NCBI GenBank assembly: GCA_035551615.1 | Contig: DASZNC010000005.1 | Coordinates: 1-52,184, forward strand | Source of the DNA: JAKCDU01 sp035551615 | GTDB lineage: Bacteria; Actinomycetota; Acidimicrobiia; Acidimicrobiales; Palsa-688 | Direction of reading: 5' to 3' | Length of the DNA: 52,184 nucleotides | Shown: positions 15,133 through 24,130 of the stretch, in pieces | Layout of the letters: the number at the start of each line of letters is the position of its first letter | How positions within the stretch are numbered: position 1 is the first letter of the stretch | Notes under the pieces: model-generated | Seen by the model: the letters and a program-made list of their open reading frames with translations, nothing else | Database searches by the model: none | What the model was told of the DNA's origin: nothing | Made by a program: the position numbers and the translations under genes

Positions 15133-16548
15133 ATGCGACGCCGGCTCTCCATCGCCATGGTCGCCATGGTCCTGGTCACCCTCCTGTTGTCGGGTGCGGT
15201 CAGCCTGTTGCTGGCCGCCCGGTCGACGATCACCCAGACCCGCCACGAGCTGGTGCGGGAGGCGACCAGCCTGGCCGCAAGTGTTCAGGAGCAGAGCGAC
15301 CAGTCCAAGGATCCGGGCACCACCCTGCGCAACCTGCTCGCCGCGCTCCACAACACGCTCCAGCTCTCCGGCGCCACCGTCGTCGGGGTGCGGGCCGACG
15401 GCCGCCTGTTCGGCCTCCCGGTCCGCGATGGCGTGACCCTGCCGGCCGGGCTCTCGACCGGCAACCTCTCCCCCCGGGCGCTGTACAAGTTGGAGACGGT
15501 GTCGGGCCACAAGGGCGACCTGGTCTACGCCGCCGTCCCGTACAAGGCGGCCATCCAGGTGGGCCAGACCAGCCGGGACGCGGTCCAGGTCGTCGTCCTG
15601 ACCAGCCGGCCGCCGAGCGCCCTGAAGACGGCCGGCCCGTGGTTCGCGCTGTCGGCGGTGGTCATTCTGCTGATCGCCGCGATCGTCTCCTGGCGCCTGG
15701 GCCGGCGCATCGTGAATCCCATCCTGGCCACCCAGGAGGTGACCGGCCGGATCGCCGCCGGCGACCTCGACGCCCGGGTGCCGGAACCGCCCGGCAACGA
15801 CCCGGAGCTGGCCGGACTGGTGGCGTCGGTCAACACGATGGCCGAGAGCCTGACCCGGGCCAAGGCCGCCGAGCGTCACTTCCTGCAGTCGGTGTCACAC
15901 GACTTGCGCACTCCTTTGACCTCTATACGCGGGTTCGCCGAGGCCATCGAGGACGGCGCCACCGCCGATGCCGTCGCCGCCGCCGGGGTCATCGCGTCGG
16001 AGGCCCGCCGCCTGGAACGGCTGGTCGGCGATCTCCTGGCGCTGGCCACCCTCGAGGCCCGCCGGTTCACCCTGCAGATGCAGGCGGTGGACCTGCACGC
16101 GGCGGCCGAGCAGGCAGCCGCCGGGTTCGTGCCGTCGGCGGCCGAGCTGGGGCTCGACCTGGAGGTGGCGACCGGTCCCCCGGTCCCGGTGCACGCCGAC
16201 CCCGACCGGCTGGCCCAGGTGGTCGCCAACCTGGTCGAGAACGCCCTGCGCTACGCCGGCGGCCGCGTCGCCATCTCCGTCGGTCCCGGCCCATTCGGGC
16301 CGGAGCTGTCGATCACCGACGACGGGCCCGGTATCCCGGCCGCCGACCTACCCAAGGTGTTCGACCGGCTGTACCGGTCGCGGCGGGAACCGGACGGGGC
16401 CCGGCCGGGCCGGCCCATCGGTTCCGGGCTGGGCCTGACCATCGTGGCCGAGCTGGTCTCGGCCATGGGCGGCTCGGTGCGGGCCGAATCGCCGGTGGCG
16501 GCCGAGGGGGGTACCCGCATGGTGGTGACCCTGCCGGCCGCCGTCTGA
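15133..16548 (+). CDS. Sensor histidine kinase
   Basis: The 471-aa product has TM1 (SIAMVAMVLVTLLLSGAVSLLL), an extracytoplasmic region of about 140 residues, TM2 (FALSAVVILLIAAIVSWRLG), and a HAMP linker (RIVNPILATQEVTGRIAAGDLDARV). It then has the HisKA phospho-His motif SVSHDLRTPLTSIRGF and a HATPase domain with N box NLVENALRYAGG, G1 DDGPGIP, F box VFDRLYR and G2 GSGLGLTIV. It phosphorylates the preceding response regulator. The ATG at 15133 starts just before TM1; the frame is open further upstream but only as a shadow of the regulator gene. The signal sensed is not apparent. Confidence 0.94.
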   Translation: MRRRLSIAMVAMVLVTLLLSGAVSLLLAARSTITQTRHELVREATSLAASVQEQSDQSKDPGTTLRNLLAALHNTLQLSGATVVGVRADGRLFGLPVRDGVTLPAGLSTGNLSPRALYKLETVSGHKGDLVYAAVPYKAAIQVGQTSRDAVQVVVLTSRPPSALKTAGPWFALSAVVILLIAAIVSWRLGRRIVNPILATQEVTGRIAAGDLDARVPEPPGNDPELAGLVASVNTMAESLTRAKAAERHFLQSVSHDLRTPLTSIRGFAEAIEDGATADAVAAAGVIASEARRLERLVGDLLALATLEARRFTLQMQAVDLHAAAEQAAAGFVPSAAELGLDLEVATGPPVPVHADPDRLAQVVANLVENALRYAGGRVAISVGPGPFGPELSITDDGPGIPAADLPKVFDRLYRSRREPDGARPGRPIGSGLGLTIVAELVSAMGGSVRAESPVAAEGGTRMVVTLPAAV

Positions 16549-16571
16549 GCCGTGTGTAGGCTCCCGCGGTC

Positions 16572-19265
16572 ATGAGCGAGCTGGGCTCTCCCGAGGACGC
16601 GGCCATGCGCCGGGACATCCGCCGGGTCGTCGGAATGCTCGGCGACACGCTGGTCCGCCAAGAGGGCCAGGAGGTCCTGGATCTGGTCGAGACGGTGCGC
16701 TCGGGTAGCCGGGAGAACCGCAACGCCACCGCCGAACTGCTCGACGGACTCGATCTCTACTCGGCCATCCGGTTGGTACGGGCGTTCGTCGCCTACTTCC
16801 ATCTGGCCAACGTCACCGAGCAGGTGCACCGGGCACGGGCGCTGCGGCTCGACCGGTCGGTGGAGGGCGGCTGGCTGGCCCGGGCGGCGCGGGCCATCGC
16901 CCAGGCCGGGATCAGCCGGGAGGAGCTGCGCGAGGTGGCCGGGCGGATCGATGTGCGGCCGGTGTTCACCGCCCACCCCACCGAAGCGGCCCGGCGGACG
17001 ACACTGACCCACCTCCACCGCATCGCCGAACTGCTCGACCGCGGCCCGGCCGGGGCCACGGAGGACGATGATGACCGGGCGCTGGCCGAGGCGGTCGAGT
17101 TGCTGTGGTTGACCGACGACCTGCGGGTGGCCCAGCCGGAACCCCTGGACGAGGCCCGCAACGCGGTGTACTACTTCGACGTCCTCGAGTCCGGGGTGGC
17201 GGCCGACGTGCTCGACGACTGGGCCCGCATCATCGGTCCCGGGATACCGCTCCGGTTCGGCTCGTGGATCGGTGGTGACCGCGACGGCAACCCGAATGTG
17301 ACACCGGTGGTGACACTGGAGGTGCTGCGGCTCCAGCACGAGCACGCCGTGCGCAACGCCCTGGCCGTGGTCGACGACCTCCGGGCCCAGCTGGCCCTGT
17401 CGACCCGGCTGGCCCGGGTGTCCACCGAGCTCATGAACTCGATCGACACCGACCTGGCCAACCTGCCGGAGGTCGAGGACCGGTACCTGCGGCTCAACGC
17501 CGAGGAGCCGTACCGGCTCAAGGGCACCTGCATCCGCCAGAAGCTGGTCCACACCCAGCGCCGGGTGGCGAGCGGCGCCCCCCACGTACCGGGACGCGAT
17601 TACTGCCGCACGGCCGAGCTGCTCGAGGACCTGGCCGTCATGCGCCGCTCACTGGTCGAGTACCAGGGTGAGCTGATCGTCGGCCGGCTGGACCGGGCCA
17701 TCCGGTCCCTGTCGTGCTGGGGGCTGCACCTGGCCACCCTCGACATACGCGAGCACGCCGACGCCCACCACCGGGTGCTGGCCGAGATGTACCGTCGGCT
17801 GGGGCTGCCGTACGCCGACCTGGGCCACGAGGAGCGGCAGGCGCGGCTGGCCGAGGAGCTGCTCAACCGGCGGCCGCTGGCCCCCAGCCCGCCGCCGCTG
17901 CGGCCGCCGGAGGGCCGCACGTTCGGCGCCTTCGAGGCCATCGCCCAGGCCCAGGATGCGTTCGGCCCCGAGAGCGCCCAGACCTACATCGTCTCCATGA
18001 CCCGCGGCGCCGACGACCTGTTGGCGGCCGCCGTCCTGGCGCGCGAGGCGGGATTGGTGGACCCCCACTCCGGCACCGCCCGGATCGGCCTGGTCCCGCT
18101 GCTGGAAACGGTCGAGGAGCTGCGCCGGGCGGCCGGCATCGTCGACGACCTCCTGTCGGTCCCCGGCTACCGGGCCCTGGTCAAGGCACGCGGCGACGAG
18201 CAGGAGGTCATGCTCGGCTACAGCGACTCCAACAAGGAGGCCGGGATCACCACTTCACAGTGGGAGATCCACCAGGCCCAGCGCCGGATCCTGGAGGTCG
18301 GCCGGCGCCACGGCGTACGCATCGTCTTCTTCCATGGTCGAGGCGGGACGGTCGGCCGGGGCGGCGGTCCGACCCACGACGCCATCCTGGCGCTGCCCCC
18401 GGGCAGCATCCACGCCCGGGTCAAGGTGACCGAGCAGGGCGAGGTCATCAGCGACAAGTACGGCCTCCCGGCGCTGGCCCGGGAGAACCTGGAGCTGATG
18501 CTGGCGGCCACGTTGGAGGCCACCCTGCTGCACGCCGGGCCCCGCCTCCCCGAGACCGAGCGGGCCCGCTGGGCGGAGGCCATGGAGGCGGTGTCGGCGG
18601 CCGCCTTCGCCGCCTACCGGCAGATGATCGGCGCCCCCGGCCTGCCCGACTATTTCATGGCCTCGACGCCGGTCGACCAGTTGGGCGCCCTGCACCTGGG
18701 GTCGAGGCCGTCCCGCCGGCCCGACGGTTCCGCCGGCATCGAGGGCCTGCGGGCCATCCCGTGGGTGTTCGGGTGGACCCAGTCCCGCCAGATCGTGCCC
18801 GGCTGGTTCGGGGTCGGCTCCGGGATCGAGGCGGCCCGGGCGGCCGGCTTCGAGGCCGACCTGCTGGCCATGCGCCCGGGCTGGGCGTTCTTCGCCAACT
18901 TCCTCTCCAACGTCGAGATGACCCTGGTCAAGACGGACATGACCATCGCCGGTCGCTACGTCGACAGCCTGGTCCCGAGTGACCTGCGTCCCTTCTTCGC
19001 CACCATCGAGGCCGAGCACCGCCGGACGGTCGAGCAGATCCTGTGGGTGACCGGCCAGCGGGAACTCCTGGAGCGGGCTCCGGTACTGCGCCGCACCCTC
19101 GCCGTGCGGGATTCCTACCTCGCTCCCATCCACGATCTGCAACTGTCGCTGCTCCGACGGACCCGGGCCGCGCTCGACGCGGGCGACGAACCGGGCCTGG
19201 ACGTGCAGAGGGCGTTACTTTTGACCGTGAACGGAATCGCGGCCGGACTGCGGAACACCGGATGA
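16572..19265 (+). CDS. ppc: Phosphoenolpyruvate carboxylase
   Basis: This 897-aa protein has the full length of bacterial PEPC, which makes oxaloacetate from PEP and bicarbonate to refill the TCA cycle. Signatures are VFTAHPTEAARRTTLTHLHRI (catalytic His), GSWIGGDRDGNPNVTP, GYSDSNKEAGITTSQW (catalytic Lys), FFHGRGGTVGRGGGPTHDAI (catalytic His and Arg, PEP loop), and IPWVFGWTQSRQIVPGWFGVGSG. The C-terminus RNTG is the family end. ATG 16572 lies 24 nt after the histidine kinase stop, and the ppc stop overlaps the next start by ATGA, making this the first gene of a co-directional run. Confidence 0.97.
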   Translation: MSELGSPEDAAMRRDIRRVVGMLGDTLVRQEGQEVLDLVETVRSGSRENRNATAELLDGLDLYSAIRLVRAFVAYFHLANVTEQVHRARALRLDRSVEGGWLARAARAIAQAGISREELREVAGRIDVRPVFTAHPTEAARRTTLTHLHRIAELLDRGPAGATEDDDDRALAEAVELLWLTDDLRVAQPEPLDEARNAVYYFDVLESGVAADVLDDWARIIGPGIPLRFGSWIGGDRDGNPNVTPVVTLEVLRLQHEHAVRNALAVVDDLRAQLALSTRLARVSTELMNSIDTDLANLPEVEDRYLRLNAEEPYRLKGTCIRQKLVHTQRRVASGAPHVPGRDYCRTAELLEDLAVMRRSLVEYQGELIVGRLDRAIRSLSCWGLHLATLDIREHADAHHRVLAEMYRRLGLPYADLGHEERQARLAEELLNRRPLAPSPPPLRPPEGRTFGAFEAIAQAQDAFGPESAQTYIVSMTRGADDLLAAAVLAREAGLVDPHSGTARIGLVPLLETVEELRRAAGIVDDLLSVPGYRALVKARGDEQEVMLGYSDSNKEAGITTSQWEIHQAQRRILEVGRRHGVRIVFFHGRGGTVGRGGGPTHDAILALPPGSIHARVKVTEQGEVISDKYGLPALARENLELMLAATLEATLLHAGPRLPETERARWAEAMEAVSAAAFAAYRQMIGAPGLPDYFMASTPVDQLGALHLGSRPSRRPDGSAGIEGLRAIPWVFGWTQSRQIVPGWFGVGSGIEAARAAGFEADLLAMRPGWAFFANFLSNVEMTLVKTDMTIAGRYVDSLVPSDLRPFFATIEAEHRRTVEQILWVTGQRELLERAPVLRRTLAVRDSYLAPIHDLQLSLLRRTRAALDAGDEPGLDVQRALLLTVNGIAAGLRNTG

Positions 19266-19894
19266 CCACTCCCGTAGACCTGAAACCTCTCGTGCCGAAG
19301 GGTCGCGATCTGGGCGATGCTGCGCTGGTCGCAGCCCGGGCGTTCCACGACGATCCGTTCTTCGAATTCCTGGACGCCAACGCCGTGACCCGAGCCCGGG
19401 GCCTGGCGCTGTTCTGGCGGGCCATGATCGCCTCGGCCGGCTCCGCGGCCATCATCACCGGCGCCCGCCGGCCCGACGACGGCCGGCTGCTCGGCCTGTC
19501 GGTGGTGGTGCCGCCCGGCCACTGGCCGTTGTCGGTGCCCCAGCAGGCCCGTCAACTGGCCGGGGCGTTCCGGGCGATGGTCATCCGGCCCCCGGCCCTG
19601 GTCAAGGGCACCCGCTATCTCCTGTCCATGGAGGCGGCCCACCCGAAGGACCACCTGTGGTACCTGATGCTCCTCGTCGTCGACCCGTCGGTGCAGCGCG
19701 GCGGCATCGGCTCGCTCCTCCAGCAGCCGATGCTCCGCTCCGCCGACGCCGAAGGAGTCGACTGCTACCTGGAGACCCAGAAGCAGAGCAACGTTCCCTA
19801 CTACGGGCGCTTCGGCTACGAGCTGACCCAGGAACTGAAGCCGGTGAAGGACGGTCCGCCACTTTTTCTGATGAGGCGGGCACCGCAGACCTAA
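19262..19894 (+). CDS. GNAT family N-acetyltransferase
   Basis: This 210-aa protein has the GNAT core in its C-terminal half: HLWYLMLLVVDPSVQRGGIGSLLQQPML (strand 4 and acetyl-CoA pyrophosphate loop) and GVDCYLETQKQSNVPYYGRFGYEL (helix 4/strand 5). This layout is typical of small-molecule acetyltransferases. The substrate is unknown. The ATG overlaps the ppc stop (ATGA), so it is translationally coupled to ppc. Confidence 0.9.
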   Translation: MTTPVDLKPLVPKGRDLGDAALVAARAFHDDPFFEFLDANAVTRARGLALFWRAMIASAGSAAIITGARRPDDGRLLGLSVVVPPGHWPLSVPQQARQLAGAFRAMVIRPPALVKGTRYLLSMEAAHPKDHLWYLMLLVVDPSVQRGGIGSLLQQPMLRSADAEGVDCYLETQKQSNVPYYGRFGYELTQELKPVKDGPPLFLMRRAPQT

Positions 19895-19913
19895 CCGGGT
19901 TAAGTTTGCGGGC

Positions 19914-20114
19914 ATGAAGGTCTCGGTCGATCAGGAAAAGTGCCAGGGCCACAACCGCTGCTACAGCCTGGCGCCGGAGTTGTTCGACGTCGACGACTAC
20001 GGCGTGGCCTCGGCCATCGGGGACGGGGTCGTGCCGCCCGAGCTGGAAGACAAGGCGCGCCGGGCGGTGGCCAACTGCCCCGAGTACGCCATCACCATCG
20101 AGGAGGGGCAATGA
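19914..20114 (+). CDS. [3Fe-4S] ferredoxin, P450 redox partner
   Basis: This 66-aa ferredoxin has the cluster motif CQGHNRC near the N-terminus and NCP near the C-terminus. That is three ligand cysteines with His in the position of the fourth, as in the actinobacterial 3Fe-4S ferredoxins encoded beside P450 genes. Its stop overlaps the start of the following P450 gene by ATGA. It therefore most likely passes electrons from a ferredoxin reductase (not in the window) to that P450. Confidence 0.93.
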   Translation: MKVSVDQEKCQGHNRCYSLAPELFDVDDYGVASAIGDGVVPPELEDKARRAVANCPEYAITIEEGQ

Positions 20115-21328
20115 CAGGACGGCAGGCTCCGGTCACGGACTGGGCGACCGATTTCGACCACACCGATCCGGGCTGGGTCGGCGATCCGTACCCGATCTGG
20201 GCCGACCTCCGCCAGGGGTGCCCGGTCGCCCACAGCAGTCGCTACGGCGGGACCTGGCTGCCCACCACCCACGAGCTGGTGTCGGAGGTGGCCTACGACA
20301 CCGACAACTTCACGTCGCGCTCGGTCGTGGTCAGCAACGTGAAGCCGTCCGACTTCGACCTGCCGGCCCCGATCGGCCTGGCCCCGCCGATCACATCCGA
20401 CCCGCCGTTCCACCAGATCGCCCGGCGCATGCTCCTGCCCGCCTTCTCGCCCAAGCCGATCAACGCCCTCGAGCCGTTCACCCGTGAGCTCTGCCGGGGC
20501 CTCCTCGCCGACACCGCCGGCCAGGACGTGTTCGACGCGGCCGTCGAGTACACCCGCCACATCCCGGTGCGGGTGATCGTGCAGATGCTCGGTTTCCCTC
20601 AAGAGGACGCCGACATGTTCCGCCACTTCATCACCCAGGTCCTCGAGAACGTCGACCAGAGCGTCGAGGAGCGCAACGAGGTCATCGCCAGCGGCGAGAT
20701 CGACCAGTACATGGACGCCCAGATCGAGGATCACCGGGCTCACCCCCGCGACGACCTGACCTCCTTCCTGATCAATGCCGACATCGACGGCACCCCGCTC
20801 GCCGTCGAGCACATCCGGGGGACGATGGTCCTGCTGATGATCGCCGGCATCGACACCACCTGGTCGGCCATCGGCGCGTCCCTCTGGCATCTGGCCCAGA
20901 ACCCGGCCGACCGGCGGCGGCTGGCCACCGAGCCGGAGTTGTGGGACACCGCCATCGAGGAGTTCCTCCGGGCCTACGCCCCGGTGACCATGGCCCGTAT
21001 GGTCGCCCGCGACTTCGACTTCCACGGCTGCCCGATGAAGAAGGACGACTGGCTGCTCCTGCCGTTCCCTTCAGCCAACCGGGACGGGTCCGAGTTCCCG
21101 GAGCCCGACGCTGTCAAGCTGGACCGGGTCGACAACCGGCACGCCGCCTTCGGGCTGGGCATCCACCGCTGCCTCGGTTCGAACCTGGCCCGCATGGAGT
21201 TGCGTGTCGCCCTAGAGGAGTGGGTCGCCCGCTACCCCGAGTTCGAACTGGCCGATCCCGACGCCGTCACCTGGTCGGGTGGTCAGGTTCGTGGGCCCCG
21301 CACGCTCCCGCTGCGCATCCTGAGCTAA
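20111..21328 (+). CDS. Cytochrome P450
   Basis: This soluble 405-aa P450 has the I-helix oxygen-activation motif AGIDTTWSA, the K-helix EEFLR (ExxR) and the heme-binding loop FGLGIHRCLGSNLAR with the Cys thiolate ligand. It is a class I bacterial P450 with no membrane anchor. Its start overlaps the ferredoxin stop. A co-transcribed zinc-ribbon gene follows after 21 nt. The substrate cannot be predicted; family members from actinobacteria oxidise terpenoids, steroids or fatty acids. Confidence 0.95.
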   Translation: MTGRQAPVTDWATDFDHTDPGWVGDPYPIWADLRQGCPVAHSSRYGGTWLPTTHELVSEVAYDTDNFTSRSVVVSNVKPSDFDLPAPIGLAPPITSDPPFHQIARRMLLPAFSPKPINALEPFTRELCRGLLADTAGQDVFDAAVEYTRHIPVRVIVQMLGFPQEDADMFRHFITQVLENVDQSVEERNEVIASGEIDQYMDAQIEDHRAHPRDDLTSFLINADIDGTPLAVEHIRGTMVLLMIAGIDTTWSAIGASLWHLAQNPADRRRLATEPELWDTAIEEFLRAYAPVTMARMVARDFDFHGCPMKKDDWLLLPFPSANRDGSEFPEPDAVKLDRVDNRHAAFGLGIHRCLGSNLARMELRVALEEWVARYPEFELADPDAVTWSGGQVRGPRTLPLRILS

Positions 21329-21349
21329 TCCGGGCCGGCTCTGAAGCCG

Positions 21350-21835
21350 ATGACTGTCGGTGTGGAGCACAACTGCCCCGACTGCGGCGCGCCCCTGGCC
21401 TCCGTTCCGTCGGCCTCACACATCCTGGCCTGCCCGTCCTGCGACGGCCGGGTGTACGGACTGGCCCCGTTCGAGCGCATGCTCAACGACGGGGTCGGCG
21501 CCCGCATCTGGATGGCCTCGGCGTCAGGCCCCCCCGGCTCGGCCTGCCCCTACTGCTCCAAGCCGATGCACCGCCCAGAAGCGGCCCCGGGCGCGCCGGA
21601 AGGCCTGGCCGTCTGCCGTCTGTGCCAGGAGGTCTGGGTTCCGGGACCGGCAACGGCCTGGATGGTCGCCAACGGGGCCACCGCACCGGAACCCATGGCC
21701 CCGGCCCTGCCGGCCACATGCGCCAATTGCGGTGCGCCGTACGAGCCCGACGAATCGGGGCACTGCAAGTACTGCCAGGCCCAGATCGGCGCGCCCGCCC
21801 CGGTCGTGGTGTTCGTCCCCGACACCCGCTTCTGA
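21350..21835 (+). CDS. Protein with three predicted zinc ribbons
   Basis: This 161-aa protein has three Cys-pair clusters: CPDC/CPSC (about residues 9-30), CPYC/CRLC (about 66-91), and CANC/CKYC (about 125-144). Each spacing suits a structural zinc ribbon. No catalytic domain or membrane segment is visible, and no family is recognised. It probably shares a transcript with the P450 upstream. A GC-rich hairpin follows it. Confidence 0.8.
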   Translation: MTVGVEHNCPDCGAPLASVPSASHILACPSCDGRVYGLAPFERMLNDGVGARIWMASASGPPGSACPYCSKPMHRPEAAPGAPEGLAVCRLCQEVWVPGPATAWMVANGATAPEPMAPALPATCANCGAPYEPDESGHCKYCQAQIGAPAPVVVFVPDTRF

Positions 21836-21853
21836 ACCCGCCGGGCCGTCGCC

Positions 21854-21901
21854 GCCCCGGCCTGTCGCCCCGGCCTGTCGCCCCGGCCTGTCGCCCCGGC
21901 C
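21854..21901. repeat. 13-bp tandem repeat, 3.7 copies
   Basis: GCCCCGGCCTGTC occurs exactly at 21854, 21867 and 21880, with a partial fourth copy from 21893 that merges into the left arm of a hairpin. It lies in the 243-nt gap between the zinc-ribbon gene and the next P450. Apart from this array and the adjoining hairpin, the gap shows nothing else I can name. Confidence 0.8.
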
Positions 21902-21930
21902 GGCGCCAGGAGGAGGAGCGCCGGCCGGGG
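21894..21930 (+). terminator. Perfect 13-bp GC hairpin after the zinc-ribbon gene
   Basis: CCCCGGCCGGCGC (21894-21906) and GCGCCGGCCGGGG (21918-21930) pair perfectly around an 11-nt purine-rich loop. There is no T tail, as is common for hairpin terminators in high-GC actinobacteria. It probably ends the ppc-to-zinc-ribbon transcript. Confidence 0.6.
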
Positions 21931-22078
21931 ATCGAGGCTTCGTCTCTGCTTCGGGCGGCCCCAGCGCCGTCCGAGCGGCTCGACCGGATTCCCAGCACCG
22001 GCGTCGCTGACTAGTTATTCGGCGGGGCGGCACGGTCCCCTGCCCGGGGCGGTCACGGCGGATGCCAGACTTCTGACC

Positions 22079-23281
22079 ATGACGATCGATGCCGACGTTG
22101 CGCGCTTCGCGCCCCGTAGCGGCGAGAGCTGGCGGGACCCGTTCCCGATGTACGCCGACCTGCGCGATCACGACCCGGTCCACTGGGTCGAATCCGGCGA
22201 CTACTGGGTGCTCTCCCGCTTCGACGACGTGTTCGCCGCGGCCCGTGACCACGGCCGGTTCTCGTCCGCCCAGGGCCTGACGTTCTCCTACGACGACATG
22301 GCCTTCGCCGGTCTCGAGGAGGCCCGGCCGATCGTCATGATGGACCCGCCCCAGCACACCGACTTCCGCCGGCTGGTCGCCCGGGCCTTCACCCCTCGCA
22401 GCGTGGCCGATCTCGAACCCGAGGTCCGGGAGTTCGTAGTGTCCCGCCTGGACGCGCTGGGCCGGGCCGGCGGCGGTGATGTGGCCGCGTCGGTCTGGAA
22501 GCCACTGCCCAGCATGGTCGTGGCCCACTATTTGGGCGTGCCCGAATCGGACCGCACCCAGTTCGACGGCTGGACCGAGTCGATCGTGGCCGCCACTGCG
22601 GCCGGCGACGTCCTGGGGGCGCCCGAGGCGGTGGCCGACCTGTTCGGCTACTTCACGTCACTGGTCGACTACCGGCGGCGGTCCGGGGACTTCGGCACCG
22701 ACACCGTTTCGGCCCTGCTCTCGGACGGGGCGTCGGCGGTCGACACCCTCGGTGTCCTCGGGTTCGCCTTCACCATGGTCACCGGCGGCAACGACACCAC
22801 CACCGGCCTGCTCGGCGGCTCCTGCGAGCTCCTCACCGCCGACCGCCGTCAACGCTCCCTCCTCCTCGACGATCCCTCCCTCATCCCGGGGGCCGTGGAG
22901 GAATTGCTCCGCCTGACGTCGCCGGTGCAGGGCCTGGCCCGGACGACCACCGAGGACATCTCCTTGCACGGCCGGACCATCCCCGCCGGCCGTCGCGTCC
23001 TGCTCCTGTTCGGGTCCGGCAACCGGGACGAGCGCAAGTTCGGTGCCGACGCCGCCGCCCTCGACGTGCGCCGCGATCCGAAGCCGATCCTGACGTTCGG
23101 CTACGGCGCCCACCACTGCCTGGGGGCGGCGGTGGCCCGGCTGCAGGCGCGGGTGGCGCTAGAGGAACTGTTGAGCCGGTTCCCCGACTTCGAGGTCGAC
23201 TTCGAGACCGGCCAGTTCGCACCCGGCCACTTCGTCCGGCGTTACCTACATCTCCCGTTCACCCCGGGACGGCGCCCGTGA
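22079..23281 (+). CDS. Cytochrome P450 (second)
   Basis: This 400-aa P450 has I-helix GGNDTTTG, K-helix EELLR, and heme loop FGYGAHHCLGAAVAR. An Asn replaces the usual acidic residue before the I-helix Thr pair (GNDTT), leaving the Asp intact. It is only distantly similar to the upstream P450, so it is not a recent tandem duplicate. Its stop overlaps the tadA start by GTGA. The redox partner could be the nearby ferredoxin. Substrate unknown. Confidence 0.94.
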   Translation: MTIDADVARFAPRSGESWRDPFPMYADLRDHDPVHWVESGDYWVLSRFDDVFAAARDHGRFSSAQGLTFSYDDMAFAGLEEARPIVMMDPPQHTDFRRLVARAFTPRSVADLEPEVREFVVSRLDALGRAGGGDVAASVWKPLPSMVVAHYLGVPESDRTQFDGWTESIVAATAAGDVLGAPEAVADLFGYFTSLVDYRRRSGDFGTDTVSALLSDGASAVDTLGVLGFAFTMVTGGNDTTTGLLGGSCELLTADRRQRSLLLDDPSLIPGAVEELLRLTSPVQGLARTTTEDISLHGRTIPAGRRVLLLFGSGNRDERKFGADAAALDVRRDPKPILTFGYGAHHCLGAAVARLQARVALEELLSRFPDFEVDFETGQFAPGHFVRRYLHLPFTPGRRP

Positions 23282-23730
23282 CCGCAGCCGACGAGGAGTT
23301 CATGCGTCTGGCTCTGGCCGCCGCCCGTCGGGCCGGCGCCGCCGGTGAGGTGCCGGTCGGTGCAGTGGTGGTGGTCAAAGGACAGGTCGTCAGCGAAGCC
23401 GCCAACCAGCGAGAAGGCCTGGCCGATCCGACCGCCCATGCCGAGATCCTGGCGCTCCGGGCCGCCGCTGCGGCCACCGGTTCGTGGCGACTGTCGGACG
23501 CCACGCTCTACGTCACCCTCGAACCGTGCCCCATGTGCGCCGGCGCTCTGGTCGCCGCCCGCCTCGGCCGGGTGGTCTTCGGCGCTCCCGACCCCAAGGC
23601 CGGCTCGTGCGGCTCGCTCTACAACCTGTGCGCCGATCCCCGCCTCAACCACGAACTGCCGGTGCAGGCCGGCGTGCTCGCCCCCGAGTGCTCAGCGCTG
23701 CTGAGCGGCTGGTTCGCGGCCCAGCGCTGA
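23278..23730 (+). CDS. tadA: tRNA-specific adenosine deaminase
   Basis: This 150-aa deaminase shows the zinc site HAEILALRAA (His ligand, catalytic Glu) and EPCPMCAGAL (two Cys ligands). Other TadA features are VPVGAVVV, AANQRE..DPTAHAE, LYVTLEPCPMC and GRVVFGAPDPKAGSCGSL. It converts A34 to inosine in tRNA-Arg(ACG). It starts with GTG overlapping the P450 stop. Guanine deaminase-type relatives are possible, but the spacing and FGAPDPKAG segment favour TadA. Confidence 0.92.
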   Translation: MTAADEEFMRLALAAARRAGAAGEVPVGAVVVVKGQVVSEAANQREGLADPTAHAEILALRAAAAATGSWRLSDATLYVTLEPCPMCAGALVAARLGRVVFGAPDPKAGSCGSLYNLCADPRLNHELPVQAGVLAPECSALLSGWFAAQR

Positions 23731-23831
23731 CGCCTGGACAGCAGGCAACGACCCAGACGCCAGGTCGGTCCGACACTGACGTCATTCTGAGCAATTCACT
23801 ATGACGGTAAATCGCTCACGATGCGACGACT

Positions 23832-23882
23832 CCGATTGTGGTCAATACAACGTCACTATGACGTTCTATTGGCCACAATCGG
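23832..23882. terminator. 51-nt near-perfect palindrome between convergent tadA and FmdB-like gene
   Basis: CCGATTGTGG and CCACAATCGG form the outer 10 bp. Inward come a T-G pair, CAATA/TATTG, one C-C mismatch and AACGTC/GACGTT, closed by a 5-nt ACTAT loop. It sits midway between the 3' ends of converging genes, so it probably ends both transcripts. It is far less GC-rich than its surroundings. TCACTATGACG also occurs 57 bp upstream (23796-23806), which hints at a mobile remnant. Confidence 0.55.
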
Positions 23883-23893
23883 CGATGGTGCTG

Positions 23894-24121
23894 CTAATGG
23901 GCGCAGCCGCAACCGGCCCCGCACCCGCCGACCGGCCCGGACGCCATGGGCGCCATGGCCCCACCCGAATCCGAGCGGCCGACGGAGGCGAAGACCGACA
24001 GGAGCCGGGCCGTCTCCGGGTGGCCGTCGGGGCACGGCATGGGATCGCCGGCCTCGGCCATCGGGCGGCGTGCCTCGAACCGGCTGTCGCAGGTCCGGCA
24101 GACGTATTCGTAGACGGGCAT
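23894..24121 (-). CDS. FmdB-family zinc-ribbon protein
   Basis: This 75-aa protein opens MPVYEYVCRTCDSRFEARRPM and continues PMPCPDGHPETARLLSVFA, the FmdB zinc-ribbon pattern with CxxC followed by CPDGH. The tail is Gly/Cys-rich (GGCGAGCGCAH). The family was named for a formamidase-regulating protein, but most members have no proven function. ATG 24121 matches the family N-terminus; the longer frame to 24205 runs into repeated DNA derived from the cupin gene end. Confidence 0.85.
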   Translation of the reverse strand: MPVYEYVCRTCDSRFEARRPMAEAGDPMPCPDGHPETARLLSVFASVGRSDSGGAMAPMASGPVGGCGAGCGCAH

Positions 24122-24130
24122 CGGCGCCAG

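Noticed and set aside
23779..23882. Integron attC-like site
   Set aside because: The palindrome lacks the RYYYAAC/GTTRRRY core arrangement and there is no integron integrase.
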